DNA of 64,000 nucleotides from Desulfobacula sp. (GTDB lineage: Bacteria; Desulfobacterota; Desulfobacteria; Desulfobacterales; Desulfobacteraceae). This document shows, piece by piece, positions 8,029 through 16,420 of the stretch (positions within the stretch are counted from its first letter, which is position 1; the number at the start of each line of letters is the position of its first letter). The notes below the pieces were generated by a model. The model saw only the letters and a program-made list of their open reading frames with translations. It made no database searches and was not told where the DNA came from. The stretch is taken from positions 23,379-87,378 of the forward strand of contig NZ_JAUWQB010000002.1 in NCBI RefSeq assembly GCF_030611305.1. The letters are read 5' to 3'. The position numbers were made by a program, and so were the translations under genes.

Positions 8029-8926
8029 AGAGCTTTAAGAGCCTGTTCCATGAAATTTTTGGCAGGTTCCCAAAAAGATCGGAGCCCAGCCTTCCACCGT
8101 CTGCTGCCGCAAGCTGCGTTTCTTCTTCTAAAAATGCATACAGCCTGTCTACTTCTCTGTTCATGAACGATTTGTTTGAATCCATAAACATCAATTGTTT
8201 CAGGTCTTGTTTCAGATTCGGGCAATAAAGACTTAATACCCATCCGTCTATATACGGATCATGGTTGATCAGGCCCGGGTTTTGATTCACCTGTGAATTG
8301 ACTTCGGTGATAACCCCGCTGACAGGTGAAAAAAATGATGCCTTATGCCCGTTCCTGGATATATGAATGGCATTTTTTCCCTGGAAAACCTGTTTGCCCA
8401 TCAGAGGAGTTTTAATGGTGGTAAATTTCCCCAAAACCCTTGAAGCAAAGTCATCAATGCCGATACGAACAGTGTTGTGGTCTTCTATTTTCACCCATGT
8501 ATGTCCCGAATGGAGATAATACCCTACAGGCAGGGATACTCCACTGATATCATTGAACTCTACAGGTTTTAAGACCGTATATACTTTAAACTGATCATGG
8601 AAGTATTGATCAAATTCACAATCAATACAATTATAGGTTTTGGGACATGTTTTAAAGTCAATGCGGCCTTTCATATGGTGGATGCACGGCCTTCTCGCCA
8701 AGGGCTGTTTTTTAAGCTTTTCTTTCCAGAAAACAAGATTGTCCTTTTTTCCTTGTAAGATCGCACTTTGTTTTTGATGATGTTCGTTTTCGTGGCAGAC
8801 TTTTCTTAAAGCCCGGTCAAATCTGCAGGTTGTACACAAAAAATCCCTTATACATTTTTTTTGTTTAACCACTCCTGCCTGCATCCAGAGACAGGCAGGA
8901 GTTTTTTCTTTTAATCTTGTTTCCAT
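8009..8926 (-). CDS. GcvH-like protein with two four-cysteine motifs (copy 1)
   Basis: 305 residues. The N-terminal ~115 residues hold two identical cysteine patterns C-x12-C-x5-C-x2-C, the first starting CLWMQAGV and the second containing CPKTYNC, which suggests two metal (zinc or iron-sulfur) sites. Residues about 120-245 form a lipoyl-like fold of glycine-cleavage H type: GYYLHSGHTWVKIED, VRIGIDDFA, then SPVSGVITEVN. Compared with true GcvH, the lysine of GHKA is two residues closer to the SPVSG strand than the lipoylated Lys, so lipoylation is uncertain. A helical tail follows. It lies 15 bases downstream of a paralogue, so both form an operon. The function is unknown; no other glycine-cleavage genes are nearby. 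Confidence 0.75.
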   Translation of the reverse strand: METRLKEKTPACLWMQAGVVKQKKCIRDFLCTTCRFDRALRKVCHENEHHQKQSAILQGKKDNLVFWKEKLKKQPLARRPCIHHMKGRIDFKTCPKTYNCIDCEFDQYFHDQFKVYTVLKPVEFNDISGVSLPVGYYLHSGHTWVKIEDHNTVRIGIDDFASRVLGKFTTIKTPLMGKQVFQGKNAIHISRNGHKASFFSPVSGVITEVNSQVNQNPGLINHDPYIDGWVLSLYCPNLKQDLKQLMFMDSNKSFMNREVDRLYAFLEEETQLAAADGGRLGSDLFGNLPKISWNRLLKLFICKEP

Positions 8927-8941
8927 TTACAGCCTCCTTTT

Positions 8942-9847
8942 TTAAGTTCTAAGAAAGGTGCGGGTCAGGTTATGCCAGCCAAGCGTCGGCAGATTTCCGT
9001 ATACATCTGCCTTTAACAGACCGCCATCTGCGCTCAAAGGGCCTGTTACTTTTTCAATCATGCTTTCAAGGGTGGTCACTTCCTCTCCCAGCCATTCCAT
9101 GCTGTCGTTGTCGGCCATAAGATTTTTTACGGCTCCTTTTATATCGGAGTTGTGAATGGTAAAGAGCCATCCGTCACCATAAGGATGATTTTTTGAAAGA
9201 TCCGGCGATTTTCTGATATTGTTGTTGACCTCAGTGATGACCCCGTTCACAGGGGAAAGAATATCGGCCAGGTTTTCTTTTCTTTTCAAGCCCCAGCCTA
9301 CCTTGTCTTTGTTCAGTTCCTGGCCGGTCAGGGGCAGGTCAAAGGCGTCCGGGCCACCCAGCACCTTGAAGGAGAAGTCATCAAGCCCGATACGGATAAG
9401 GCCGCCGCTGTCGATGCTGGCCCATGTGTGACCGTCGTGAAAATAATATCCGTCGGCAATATCAAAGCCTTTGACATCTTTCATAACCACCATGGAATGA
9501 CCGGTTTTCGGGGAAAGGATGTCTTCAAAATACTGATCAAAATCACACCGCTGACAATTGTAGTTCATGGGGCAGATCTTGTTTTCGGTCCTGTTGGTCA
9601 GCGCATGCCTGCAGGTTCTGTCCGTGCTGTCCCTGTTTCTCAAGGCCTCCTGCCAGGAGATGTGTTTGCCGGCCTTTGCCATTTTGGCCATGGAATCATC
9701 GTACTTGCAATTGGTGCAATCATAAAAATTATTACAGTTTTTTTTCTTTGCAACGCCTGCCTGCATCCAGATACAGGGATGATCGTTTTTGTCTTTTTGG
9801 GCTTTCCAGATGTTTTCGGATTTTTTGGTTCTCATTAATTGTGTCAT
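8942..9847 (-). CDS. GcvH-like protein with two four-cysteine motifs (copy 2)
   Basis: 301-residue paralogue of the adjacent downstream gene with the same architecture: two C-x12-C-x5-C-x2-C motifs (starting CIWMQAGV and CRHALTN), then an H-protein-like domain (GYYFHDGHTWASIDSG, IRIGLDDFSFKVLGG, LSPVNGVITEVNN) and a C-terminal helical tail ending in the shared motif ADGGLLKADVYGNLP. In the hairpin that carries lipoyl-Lys in GcvH this copy reads RKENLADIL, with Glu at the canonical position, so it probably is not lipoylated there. It is first in the two-gene operon; the GGAG-type ribosome site precedes ATG 9847. Role unknown. Confidence 0.75.
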   Translation of the reverse strand: MTQLMRTKKSENIWKAQKDKNDHPCIWMQAGVAKKKNCNNFYDCTNCKYDDSMAKMAKAGKHISWQEALRNRDSTDRTCRHALTNRTENKICPMNYNCQRCDFDQYFEDILSPKTGHSMVVMKDVKGFDIADGYYFHDGHTWASIDSGGLIRIGLDDFSFKVLGGPDAFDLPLTGQELNKDKVGWGLKRKENLADILSPVNGVITEVNNNIRKSPDLSKNHPYGDGWLFTIHNSDIKGAVKNLMADNDSMEWLGEEVTTLESMIEKVTGPLSADGGLLKADVYGNLPTLGWHNLTRTFLRT

Positions 9848-10100
9848 TGTCTTTTCTCCTTTTTATGATTTATTTTTTTGTTCTTTTGCCTATTTAAGAG
9901 AGCAAAAAGAATACCAGCCTGAAAAAAAAGACAAATTTAATATTGATACCCGCGCGAGTTGAGGGATTTGAGATGTGCTGACAAATAAATGCAGCAGATT
10001 ACCGACATTTTAAATTGTAGAATTTTACCACAGCCCATAATGTTCCTTGCGAATCAAGGCGATGAAATCCATTCATCAGCAGGCGTTTTCAATGCCGTTG

Positions 10101-10134
10101 AATTTTCCAACACAGGATTCTAATTTTCCAACAC
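10101..10134. repeat. 13-bp direct repeat, 21-bp period, in the divergent intergenic region
   Basis: AATTTTCCAACAC occurs at 10101-10113 and exactly again at 10122-10134, a start-to-start distance of 21 bases (two helical turns on the same face). It lies in the 390-base gap between the GcvH-like operon and the PAS kinase, where no gene is visible. This spacing fits an activator or enhancer site; the binding protein is unknown. Confidence 0.5.
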
Positions 10135-10238
10135 TTTATTTTTTATCAGAACCTTGCTTTCATAATTCATCCCGTGTTAAAAATTAACTATATTTCCGAT
10201 TGCTTATAACCCTTTTTTAAAAGGATGTGATTGTAAAA

Positions 10239-11453
10239 ATGCCTCAAAAAGAGTTACAAACCATTCTCAGTGGTATTAAAGATTTTGTATTAATCATATC
10301 CCCGGAAAGGGAGATCCTGGAAACAAATGCGGCTTTTTTAAAACATATGAGATGTTCCAGAGAGGATGTCATCGGCCGAAAATGTTTTGAAGTGCTAAAG
10401 GAGGATAAAAGGAAACCCAGCAATTGTCACAATATATGCCCCCTTGAAGAAGTTATCAGGAATAAAAGACGTTGCCAGATTGAGCTGACAAGGCTGGACA
10501 GTGATAACAAACCCCGGTACACGGAGTTGACCATATTCCCCATCTGGGAAAAAAAAGGAAAGATTGCTAAATTCATTGAAATCAGCCGGGATATTACCAA
10601 GCGTAAGCTGGACGAAGCCTATCTTGTCAAAATAGTGGAGGAAAGAACCCGCCAGTTGAAAGAAACCCATGAAAGGCTTCTTCACCAGGATAAAATGGCC
10701 TCTTTGGGCAAATTATCCTCGTCTGTTGTCCATGAAATCAACAACCCCGTTGCCGGCATATTAAATCTTGTGATACTCAGCAAACGGATATTAAAAGAAG
10801 ACACTATTGATCAAAAAATGATTGATCTTTTTTTACAATACCTGGAACTGATGGAGACTGAAACACGAAGGATCAGCCGTATTGTCAGTAATCTTCTGGT
10901 GTTTGCGCGTCAGTCGAAAATTGAACTGACCAAATTTGATGTCAACGATCTGATTGAACAGACTTTGCTATTAAATTCCAACCTTCTAAAAATAAGCCAC
11001 ATCCGTATCATAGAAGAACTTGAACATAACCTGCCTTTGATCAGCGGTTCTGAGGATCAGTTAAAGCAGGTGCTGATGAACCTGATTTCCAATGCTGTGG
11101 AAAGCATGTCAACCTCCAGGACAAAGTACCTGACTATTAAAACCTTTAGTAAAAAAAATCAAAAAGCCATTGGATTGCAGATTAAAGATACCGGGTCTGG
11201 TATCCAAAAGGGAACCGAATCAAAAATTTTTGAACCTTTTTTTACCACAAAGAAAAAAAGCAAAGGTGTGGGGCTGGGCCTTTCTGTGGTATATGGGATT
11301 ATCCAGGAACACGGTGGGAAGATTTATGTGGATTCTGTATCAGGAGAGGGAACCTGTTTTTCAATCACCCTTTACCAGGAGCTGGATCCCCAAAAAATAA
11401 AATCAAATCTCCCTTTGTCCACGGGCACGCCACCGGATAAATTAACCACCTAA
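10239..11453 (+). CDS. PAS-domain sensor histidine kinase
   Basis: 404 residues, no membrane segment, hence cytoplasmic. Residues about 5-125 form a PAS domain (ILSGIKDFVLIISPEREIL to FIEISRDITKRKLDE), followed by a coiled linker and a HisKA dimerisation helix with the phospho-His in VVHEINNPVAGILNL. The ATPase domain shows the N box LMNLISNAVESM, G1 IKDTGSGI and G2 KGVGLGLSV. A Cys-rich patch in the PAS domain (CSREDVIGRKCFEV, NCHNICPLEEV) could bind a redox cofactor. Start: the ATG at 10239 is used, since the upstream GTG lies almost on the AAGGA site. A flavin-type protein follows 25 bases downstream. Confidence 0.88.
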   Translation: MPQKELQTILSGIKDFVLIISPEREILETNAAFLKHMRCSREDVIGRKCFEVLKEDKRKPSNCHNICPLEEVIRNKRRCQIELTRLDSDNKPRYTELTIFPIWEKKGKIAKFIEISRDITKRKLDEAYLVKIVEERTRQLKETHERLLHQDKMASLGKLSSSVVHEINNPVAGILNLVILSKRILKEDTIDQKMIDLFLQYLELMETETRRISRIVSNLLVFARQSKIELTKFDVNDLIEQTLLLNSNLLKISHIRIIEELEHNLPLISGSEDQLKQVLMNLISNAVESMSTSRTKYLTIKTFSKKNQKAIGLQIKDTGSGIQKGTESKIFEPFFTTKKKSKGVGLGLSVVYGIIQEHGGKIYVDSVSGEGTCFSITLYQELDPQKIKSNLPLSTGTPPDKLTT

Positions 11454-11478
11454 TATCTATGATGGCACGGATTACTAT

Positions 11479-11964
11479 TTGGAAAAAGAAATTAAAGATA
11501 AAGCAAGATGTCTTATCAGGGAAACAAGGGTCCTAACCCTTGCTGTTTCAGATAATGATATCCCGTGGTCATCCCCGGTCTATTTTGTGTTTCACGACAA
11601 TGCCTTCTATTTTTTTTCCAATGAAAATTCCAGGCATATACAATACGCAAAAGATCAGAAAATCATTTCTGCTTCTATTTTTCAGGACTCAGACCGGATG
11701 GACCAAATTTTTGGATTCCAGATGTCAGGGGGGGTTGAGAAAGTATCAAAAAAAAAATTATATCTCACGATTGTCAAAAAATATGTCGCCAAGTTCAGTT
11801 TTTTAAAGCAGATATTCGGTCACCAGATAATTGAAAACAAGCACTTTTTTTTAGAAAAATTCAAATCACATCTCTATTGCTTTCATCCGGATAAAATTTT
11901 TCTGTCAGACAATTCCAGAACAACCGATAAGAGAATAAAAATAGATTTGAACAAAATAGTCTGA
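11479..11964 (+). CDS. Pyridoxamine 5'-phosphate oxidase-like flavin protein
   Basis: 161 residues with the split-barrel FMN-binding fold: TRVLTLAVSDNDIPWSSPVYFVFHDN at residues 17-42 and FYFFSNENSRHIQYAKDQKIISASIF at 46-71 are typical of the pyridoxamine-phosphate-oxidase superfamily, many of which reduce F420/FMN-type substrates or bind heme. The first strong frame start is TTG at 11479; no ATG exists before the conserved region and an in-frame stop lies 33 bases upstream. It follows the PAS kinase by 25 bases and is probably co-transcribed. Confidence 0.7.
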   Translation: MEKEIKDKARCLIRETRVLTLAVSDNDIPWSSPVYFVFHDNAFYFFSNENSRHIQYAKDQKIISASIFQDSDRMDQIFGFQMSGGVEKVSKKKLYLTIVKKYVAKFSFLKQIFGHQIIENKHFFLEKFKSHLYCFHPDKIFLSDNSRTTDKRIKIDLNKIV

Positions 11965-12024
11965 CCATTTTTGTAAAGCTCACAAGTTTTATTTCTTAAT
12001 GAGCAAGACAGCGTCTTTTTAATC

Positions 12025-12053
12025 TTGACTTTTATTCCGGTAAAAAATAACTA
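12025..12053 (+). promoter_or_regulatory. Putative sigma70 promoter of the RND efflux operon
   Basis: TTGACT at 12025-12030 and TAACTA at 12048-12053 are separated by 17 bases in the gap before the RND adaptor gene. This leaves a leader of about 120 bases. Visual match only. Confidence 0.35.
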
Positions 12054-12178
12054 TTCTAAAATTAACTTATATTTTTTGTTTCAAGGTCGTGGTGGTAGGT
12101 ATTATCCCGGTCAAAAGCCGGTTCAAATAATATGGGAACGATGGAAAATGAAATTTTAATAGTATAATGAGAGGATGT

Positions 12179-13231
12179 ATGCGTATTTTTCAAGCTCTGT
12201 TGGTTCTGGTCATCATTAATGGCTCCATGGTTTACGCCCGGGAGCAGCCCCCTGCCAGGGTGGTCATTTCAAAAATTGTTTTTCAAAAGGTGGCCCAGAA
12301 TCGGTCTTTTATCGGTACGCTTTATTATGAACGGATCAGTCATGTCTCTTCAGAAGTCTCCGGACTGGTAACCCAAATCGATGTCAAGGCCGGCGATCGG
12401 GTTAATAAAGGAACGCCTCTGGTATATCTGAACACTGAAATACTTGAAAAAGAAATTTTAATTCGCAAAAACCAGATTGATCAGGCTGAACTTTATATAA
12501 CCCATTCAAAAAAGAATTATGAACGAATGGAGTCTTTATATAAAAAAGGCGGGATCAGTGAAAAAGATTATGATGATGCCAGGTTTGTTTATCAAGAGGC
12601 CCTTTTAAAAAAAATGTCTGCCAAAATAATTCTGGAAAAATTGATGATTCAAAAAAGAAAAAGTGTGATTAATGCTCCTTTTGACGGCATTATTCTTGAA
12701 AAAAATGTGGATTCAGGAGACTGGGTCCAGCAGGGGAAACCACTTGCCAGTATCGGGTCCATAAATGACCTTTTTATAAAAGTACCTGTGGCGGAAACTT
12801 TGTTGAAGTTTGTTTCCATCGGTCAAAGCGTACCGGTAACCATCAACGCCTATAACAAAGAAATGACTGGAACCATTGATAATCTGTCTCCGATAGCGGA
12901 TGCAAAAACCAAAAATGTTTTCATAAAAATACGGATTCCCATGTTAACCAAGGTGGCGCAGAACATGTCGGCCACTGTGTTTATTTCCACTGGCAGCAGA
13001 CAAAAATTGGCCATTATCCCAAGAGACGCATTAATCAAGTTTCAGGGGAAGGATTTTATTTATACGATAAAAGAAGAAAAGGCGGTTCAGTTGCCGGTAA
13101 ATATCGTGACCTATCTGGGTAACAGGATCGGTGCGGATAATAAGCATTTTACAGAGGGTCTGCCCGTAATAGTTGAAGGGAACGAACGATTGCGCCCTGG
13201 TCAGTCCGTTACCATTGTTGGAGAAGATTAG
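12179..13231 (+). CDS. RND efflux periplasmic adaptor (membrane fusion protein)
   Basis: 350 residues. An N-terminal signal (FQALLVLVIINGSMVYA) leads to the periplasm. The barrel-sandwich halves are VSSEVSGLVTQIDVKAGDRVNKGTPL (around residue 55-80) and VINAPFDGIILEKNVDSGDWVQQG (around 165-190), separated by an alpha-hairpin with YKKGGISEKDYDDA. A beta-barrel and membrane-proximal domain follow. Such adaptors join an inner-membrane RND pump to an outer-membrane channel. The ATG at 12179 with GAGAGG five bases upstream is preferred to the ATG four codons earlier. The pump gene begins immediately after the stop. No outer-membrane factor gene is nearby. Confidence 0.9.
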   Translation: MRIFQALLVLVIINGSMVYAREQPPARVVISKIVFQKVAQNRSFIGTLYYERISHVSSEVSGLVTQIDVKAGDRVNKGTPLVYLNTEILEKEILIRKNQIDQAELYITHSKKNYERMESLYKKGGISEKDYDDARFVYQEALLKKMSAKIILEKLMIQKRKSVINAPFDGIILEKNVDSGDWVQQGKPLASIGSINDLFIKVPVAETLLKFVSIGQSVPVTINAYNKEMTGTIDNLSPIADAKTKNVFIKIRIPMLTKVAQNMSATVFISTGSRQKLAIIPRDALIKFQGKDFIYTIKEEKAVQLPVNIVTYLGNRIGADNKHFTEGLPVIVEGNERLRPGQSVTIVGED

Positions 13232-16200
13232 ATGGATATTATCCGTTTTTTTATCCATAAACCCGTAACTGTGGCAGTGGGCGTCATCCTGACGGTTCTG
13301 TTCGGTCTTATCGGGTTTCAAAAGCTTCCGGTCCAGCTTACGCCTGATGTCGAAACCCCGCTGATTACCGTGAACACGGCCTGGTATGGTGCCACACCCT
13401 ATGAAATTGAAAAAGAGCTCATTGAAAAGCAGGAAAAAGTTTTAAAAGGACTGCAGGGTCTCACCAAAATGGAGAGTTCCAGTTACAACGGCCTGGGTAC
13501 CATCACTCTGTCCTTTAAAATCGGAACTAACCTTGATGACGCTTTGCTTAGGGTGTCCAATAAAATGTCCGAGGTGGGCAATTATCCGGAAAACGTAACC
13601 CGGCCGACCATAGAGTCTTCCGGGGCCAATAGTTCTCCCATTATCTGGATGGTCTTAAAGACAATACCAGGCAACACAGAGCCTATCAATCAATTCAAGA
13701 CTTTTTTTGAAGATAATGTCCGGCAGCATCTGGAGCGGGTTAACGGAGTTGGCTCTCTCCTTGTATTTGGAGGCACTGATACCACTCTGGATGTGATCAT
13801 TGATGCCCAGAAAATGGCCCGTTATAATGTGTCCATCAACCAGATCATTGCATCCATCCGCAGAGCAAATCAGAATATTTCCGCAGGAATTCTGGGCATG
13901 GCCAAGAAAAATTATCGCATCCGGACCATAAGCCAGTTTCAAACCCCGGAGGATGCCCTTGATGTGGTCATTTTTGATGATGGAATAAATCGGGTATACC
14001 TTGGAGACGTGGCACAGGTTGAAAAAGGCTATAAAAAAGAAGATGCCTCAGTACTGCACAGTGGAGAACAGGTGGTTGTGGTTGCAGTGAGAAAGGAAAA
14101 GGGAGCCAATGTTCTTAGCATGACAGATGCCGTGGAAAAAGCGGTTCATGATTTGAATAAAACCATCCTTGCTGACAACAAGCTGATTTTGAAAATGGTT
14201 TATGATCAACGGCCATACATTAATACTGCCACCAACCTGGTTAAACGCAATATCCTCATCGGCAGCCTACTGGCCATCTGTGTTCTTCTGCTGTTTTTAA
14301 GAAGTGTAAGGACCACATTGATCACGGGCATTGCCATTCCCATTTCTGCCATTGGCTGTTTTGTTTTTCTATGGCTGCTGGGAAGGAACCTGAATGTTGT
14401 TAGTATGGCAGGGATTTCATTTGCCGTGGGCATGCTGGTGGATAACTCCATTGTGGTATTGGAAAATATTGACCGGCACCGCAAGACTGGCAAAAGCGCT
14501 TTTGATGCTGCCTATGAAGGGACAAAAGAGGTGTGGGGGGCAGTCCTTGCTTCCACTGCAACCACTGTGGCTGTTTTTTTGCCGGTCATTTTTATCCAGG
14601 AAGAGGCAGGGCAATTGTTCCGGGATATTGCCATTGCCATTACTTCTTCCATTTTTTTAAGCCTCATTGTTTCCATTTCCGTGATTCCAACCCTGTTTAA
14701 TCTGTTTTACAGGAAAAAAAACAATATCAAAACCGGGTGGCTGCAAAAAAGCGTTGTGGGTTCCCTTCTGGCCGGCGGGATTTTGAAATTAAGCACCCTG
14801 TGCATGAAAAATACCCTTACCCGGCTGGCAACCATTATTTTATTTACAAGTCTTTCCATTGGTTTGACCTTCTATCTTTTGCCAAGTGCCGAATATCTGC
14901 CCCAGGGCAACAGAAACCTTATTTTAAATATTCTCATTCCACCGCCTGGCTATTCTGTAGAAAAACTCAAAAGCATGGGTAAATATATATACAAAGAAAC
15001 AGAACCTTATTTCAAAGAAGATGGTAAAGATGGGTTCCCCCAGATTAAACATATGTTTTTTGTGGGCGCTGATCGTATCACTCTTTTTGGCGGGATCAGC
15101 ACCCATGAAACCCGTGCCAAAGAGCTCATCCCCCTTTTCAGCCGGGTAATGGGCTCAATTCCCGGGGTCTTTGGCGTGAGCATTCAGGCGGGAATTTTCG
15201 AGTCTGGTATTGGAAAAGGCAGAACAGTGGATGTCAATATTTCAGGAAAGGGTATGGATGATATTATCCAGGCAGCATATGCTCTTTTCGGGACCATAAC
15301 CGCAAAAATGGAAAACACCCAGGTCCGCCCCGTGCCATCCCTTGAAGCCAGTTATCCTGAAGTAAAAATCATTCCAAATAAGGAAAAACTGGCTGCCAAT
15401 GGTCTTACAGCCCAAGATTTGGGTGTATATGTCGATATTCTGATGGATGGCCGTAAAATTGAGGAATATCGTCCCGAGGGAATCAAACAGGTTGACCTGG
15501 TACTCAAAGGCCGGCCCTCTTTTGCCAGCTCGCCGGAAGATATTTTAAACTCCACCATTGTCAACAGCTTTGGAGATCTGATCCGGGTCAGGGATGTGGC
15601 AGGGATAGAATATGGAGAGGGCATGCCCCAGATAAATCACCTGGAGCGCAGCCGTACCATTACCCTGCAGGTTACCCCGCCTGCCGATCTGGCCCTACAG
15701 AGTGCCATGGAGCTGATTGAAAATGATATTATCCCTTCTTTGGAAAAGACAGGAAAACTCAAAAATGTCAGGGTGGGTGTGGGCGGCAATGCAGACAAAC
15801 TTGTGGAGACACGGCAGGCTCTTCAGTGGAACCTTCTTCTGGCTTTGATCATTACCTATCTTTTGATGGCAGCCTTGTTTGAAAACTTTTTATATCCCTT
15901 TATCATTCTTTTCACCGTACCCCTGGCTGCGGCTGGCGGTTTTGTCGGGCTTTATGCGGTTAACACCTTTATTGCTCCCCAGGGGTTTGATGTCCTGAGC
16001 ATGCTGGGGTTTATTATTTTAATCGGTACAGTGGTAAACAATGCGATTCTTATTGTCCACCAATCATTGAATAATGTCCGTTATAACGGCCTCTTCGGAA
16101 AAGAAGCAGTGGCAAATGCTGTCAAAATCAGAATCAGACCTATTTTCATGAGCGCCACAACCAGCCTTCTGGCCATGCTGCCCATGGTATTGTCTACCGG

Positions 16201-16354
16201 TTCAGGCAGCGAACTGTATCGTGGACTGGGATCGATTCTGCTTGGCGGTATCGCCATGTCAACGGTCTTTACCCTCTTTGTGATCCCTTCCCTGCTCGTT
16301 TTTGTCATTGATTCCGAAACAGATAAAATCAAGAACTCAGAACAGCTCTCTTGA
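13232..16354 (+). CDS. RND efflux pump inner-membrane transporter (HAE1/AcrB-like)
   Basis: 1040 residues, full length for an AcrB-type pump: twelve membrane segments with two large periplasmic loops. It opens MDIIRFFIHKPVTVAVGVIL. In the segment that holds Asp407/Asp408 of AcrB this protein reads GMLVDNSIVVLENI, keeping the first Asp and replacing the second with Asn; the region equivalent to Lys940 reads GTVVNNAILIV, with Asn instead of Lys. This variant relay is seen in many AcrB relatives. The start codon directly abuts the stop codon of the adaptor, so the two genes are an operon. Substrate unknown. Confidence 0.92.
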   Translation: MDIIRFFIHKPVTVAVGVILTVLFGLIGFQKLPVQLTPDVETPLITVNTAWYGATPYEIEKELIEKQEKVLKGLQGLTKMESSSYNGLGTITLSFKIGTNLDDALLRVSNKMSEVGNYPENVTRPTIESSGANSSPIIWMVLKTIPGNTEPINQFKTFFEDNVRQHLERVNGVGSLLVFGGTDTTLDVIIDAQKMARYNVSINQIIASIRRANQNISAGILGMAKKNYRIRTISQFQTPEDALDVVIFDDGINRVYLGDVAQVEKGYKKEDASVLHSGEQVVVVAVRKEKGANVLSMTDAVEKAVHDLNKTILADNKLILKMVYDQRPYINTATNLVKRNILIGSLLAICVLLLFLRSVRTTLITGIAIPISAIGCFVFLWLLGRNLNVVSMAGISFAVGMLVDNSIVVLENIDRHRKTGKSAFDAAYEGTKEVWGAVLASTATTVAVFLPVIFIQEEAGQLFRDIAIAITSSIFLSLIVSISVIPTLFNLFYRKKNNIKTGWLQKSVVGSLLAGGILKLSTLCMKNTLTRLATIILFTSLSIGLTFYLLPSAEYLPQGNRNLILNILIPPPGYSVEKLKSMGKYIYKETEPYFKEDGKDGFPQIKHMFFVGADRITLFGGISTHETRAKELIPLFSRVMGSIPGVFGVSIQAGIFESGIGKGRTVDVNISGKGMDDIIQAAYALFGTITAKMENTQVRPVPSLEASYPEVKIIPNKEKLAANGLTAQDLGVYVDILMDGRKIEEYRPEGIKQVDLVLKGRPSFASSPEDILNSTIVNSFGDLIRVRDVAGIEYGEGMPQINHLERSRTITLQVTPPADLALQSAMELIENDIIPSLEKTGKLKNVRVGVGGNADKLVETRQALQWNLLLALIITYLLMAALFENFLYPFIILFTVPLAAAGGFVGLYAVNTFIAPQGFDVLSMLGFIILIGTVVNNAILIVHQSLNNVRYNGLFGKEAVANAVKIRIRPIFMSATTSLLAMLPMVLSTGSGSELYRGLGSILLGGIAMSTVFTLFVIPSLLVFVIDSETDKIKNSEQLS

Positions 16355-16379
16355 CCTTAAAGGGAAAATTATTTATCTT
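16351..16379 (+). promoter_or_regulatory. Putative promoter of the nfeD-floA operon
   Basis: TTGACC (16351-16356) overlaps the stop codon of the RND gene and is followed at 17 bases by TATCTT (16374-16379), about 40 bases before the first nfeD start. A small hairpin with arms AAAATAA and TTTATTTT (about 16382-16404) follows it and may end RND transcription. Confidence 0.45.
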
Positions 16380-16420
16380 GTAAAATAAGGTAGTCCTTTA
16401 TTTTAAAGAGAAAAGCTCAA

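Noticed and set aside
9848..10226. Sigma54 promoter (-24 GG / -12 GC) for the GcvH-like operon
   Set aside because: Near matches in the 13-bp repeats have the wrong 11-base spacing between GG and GC.
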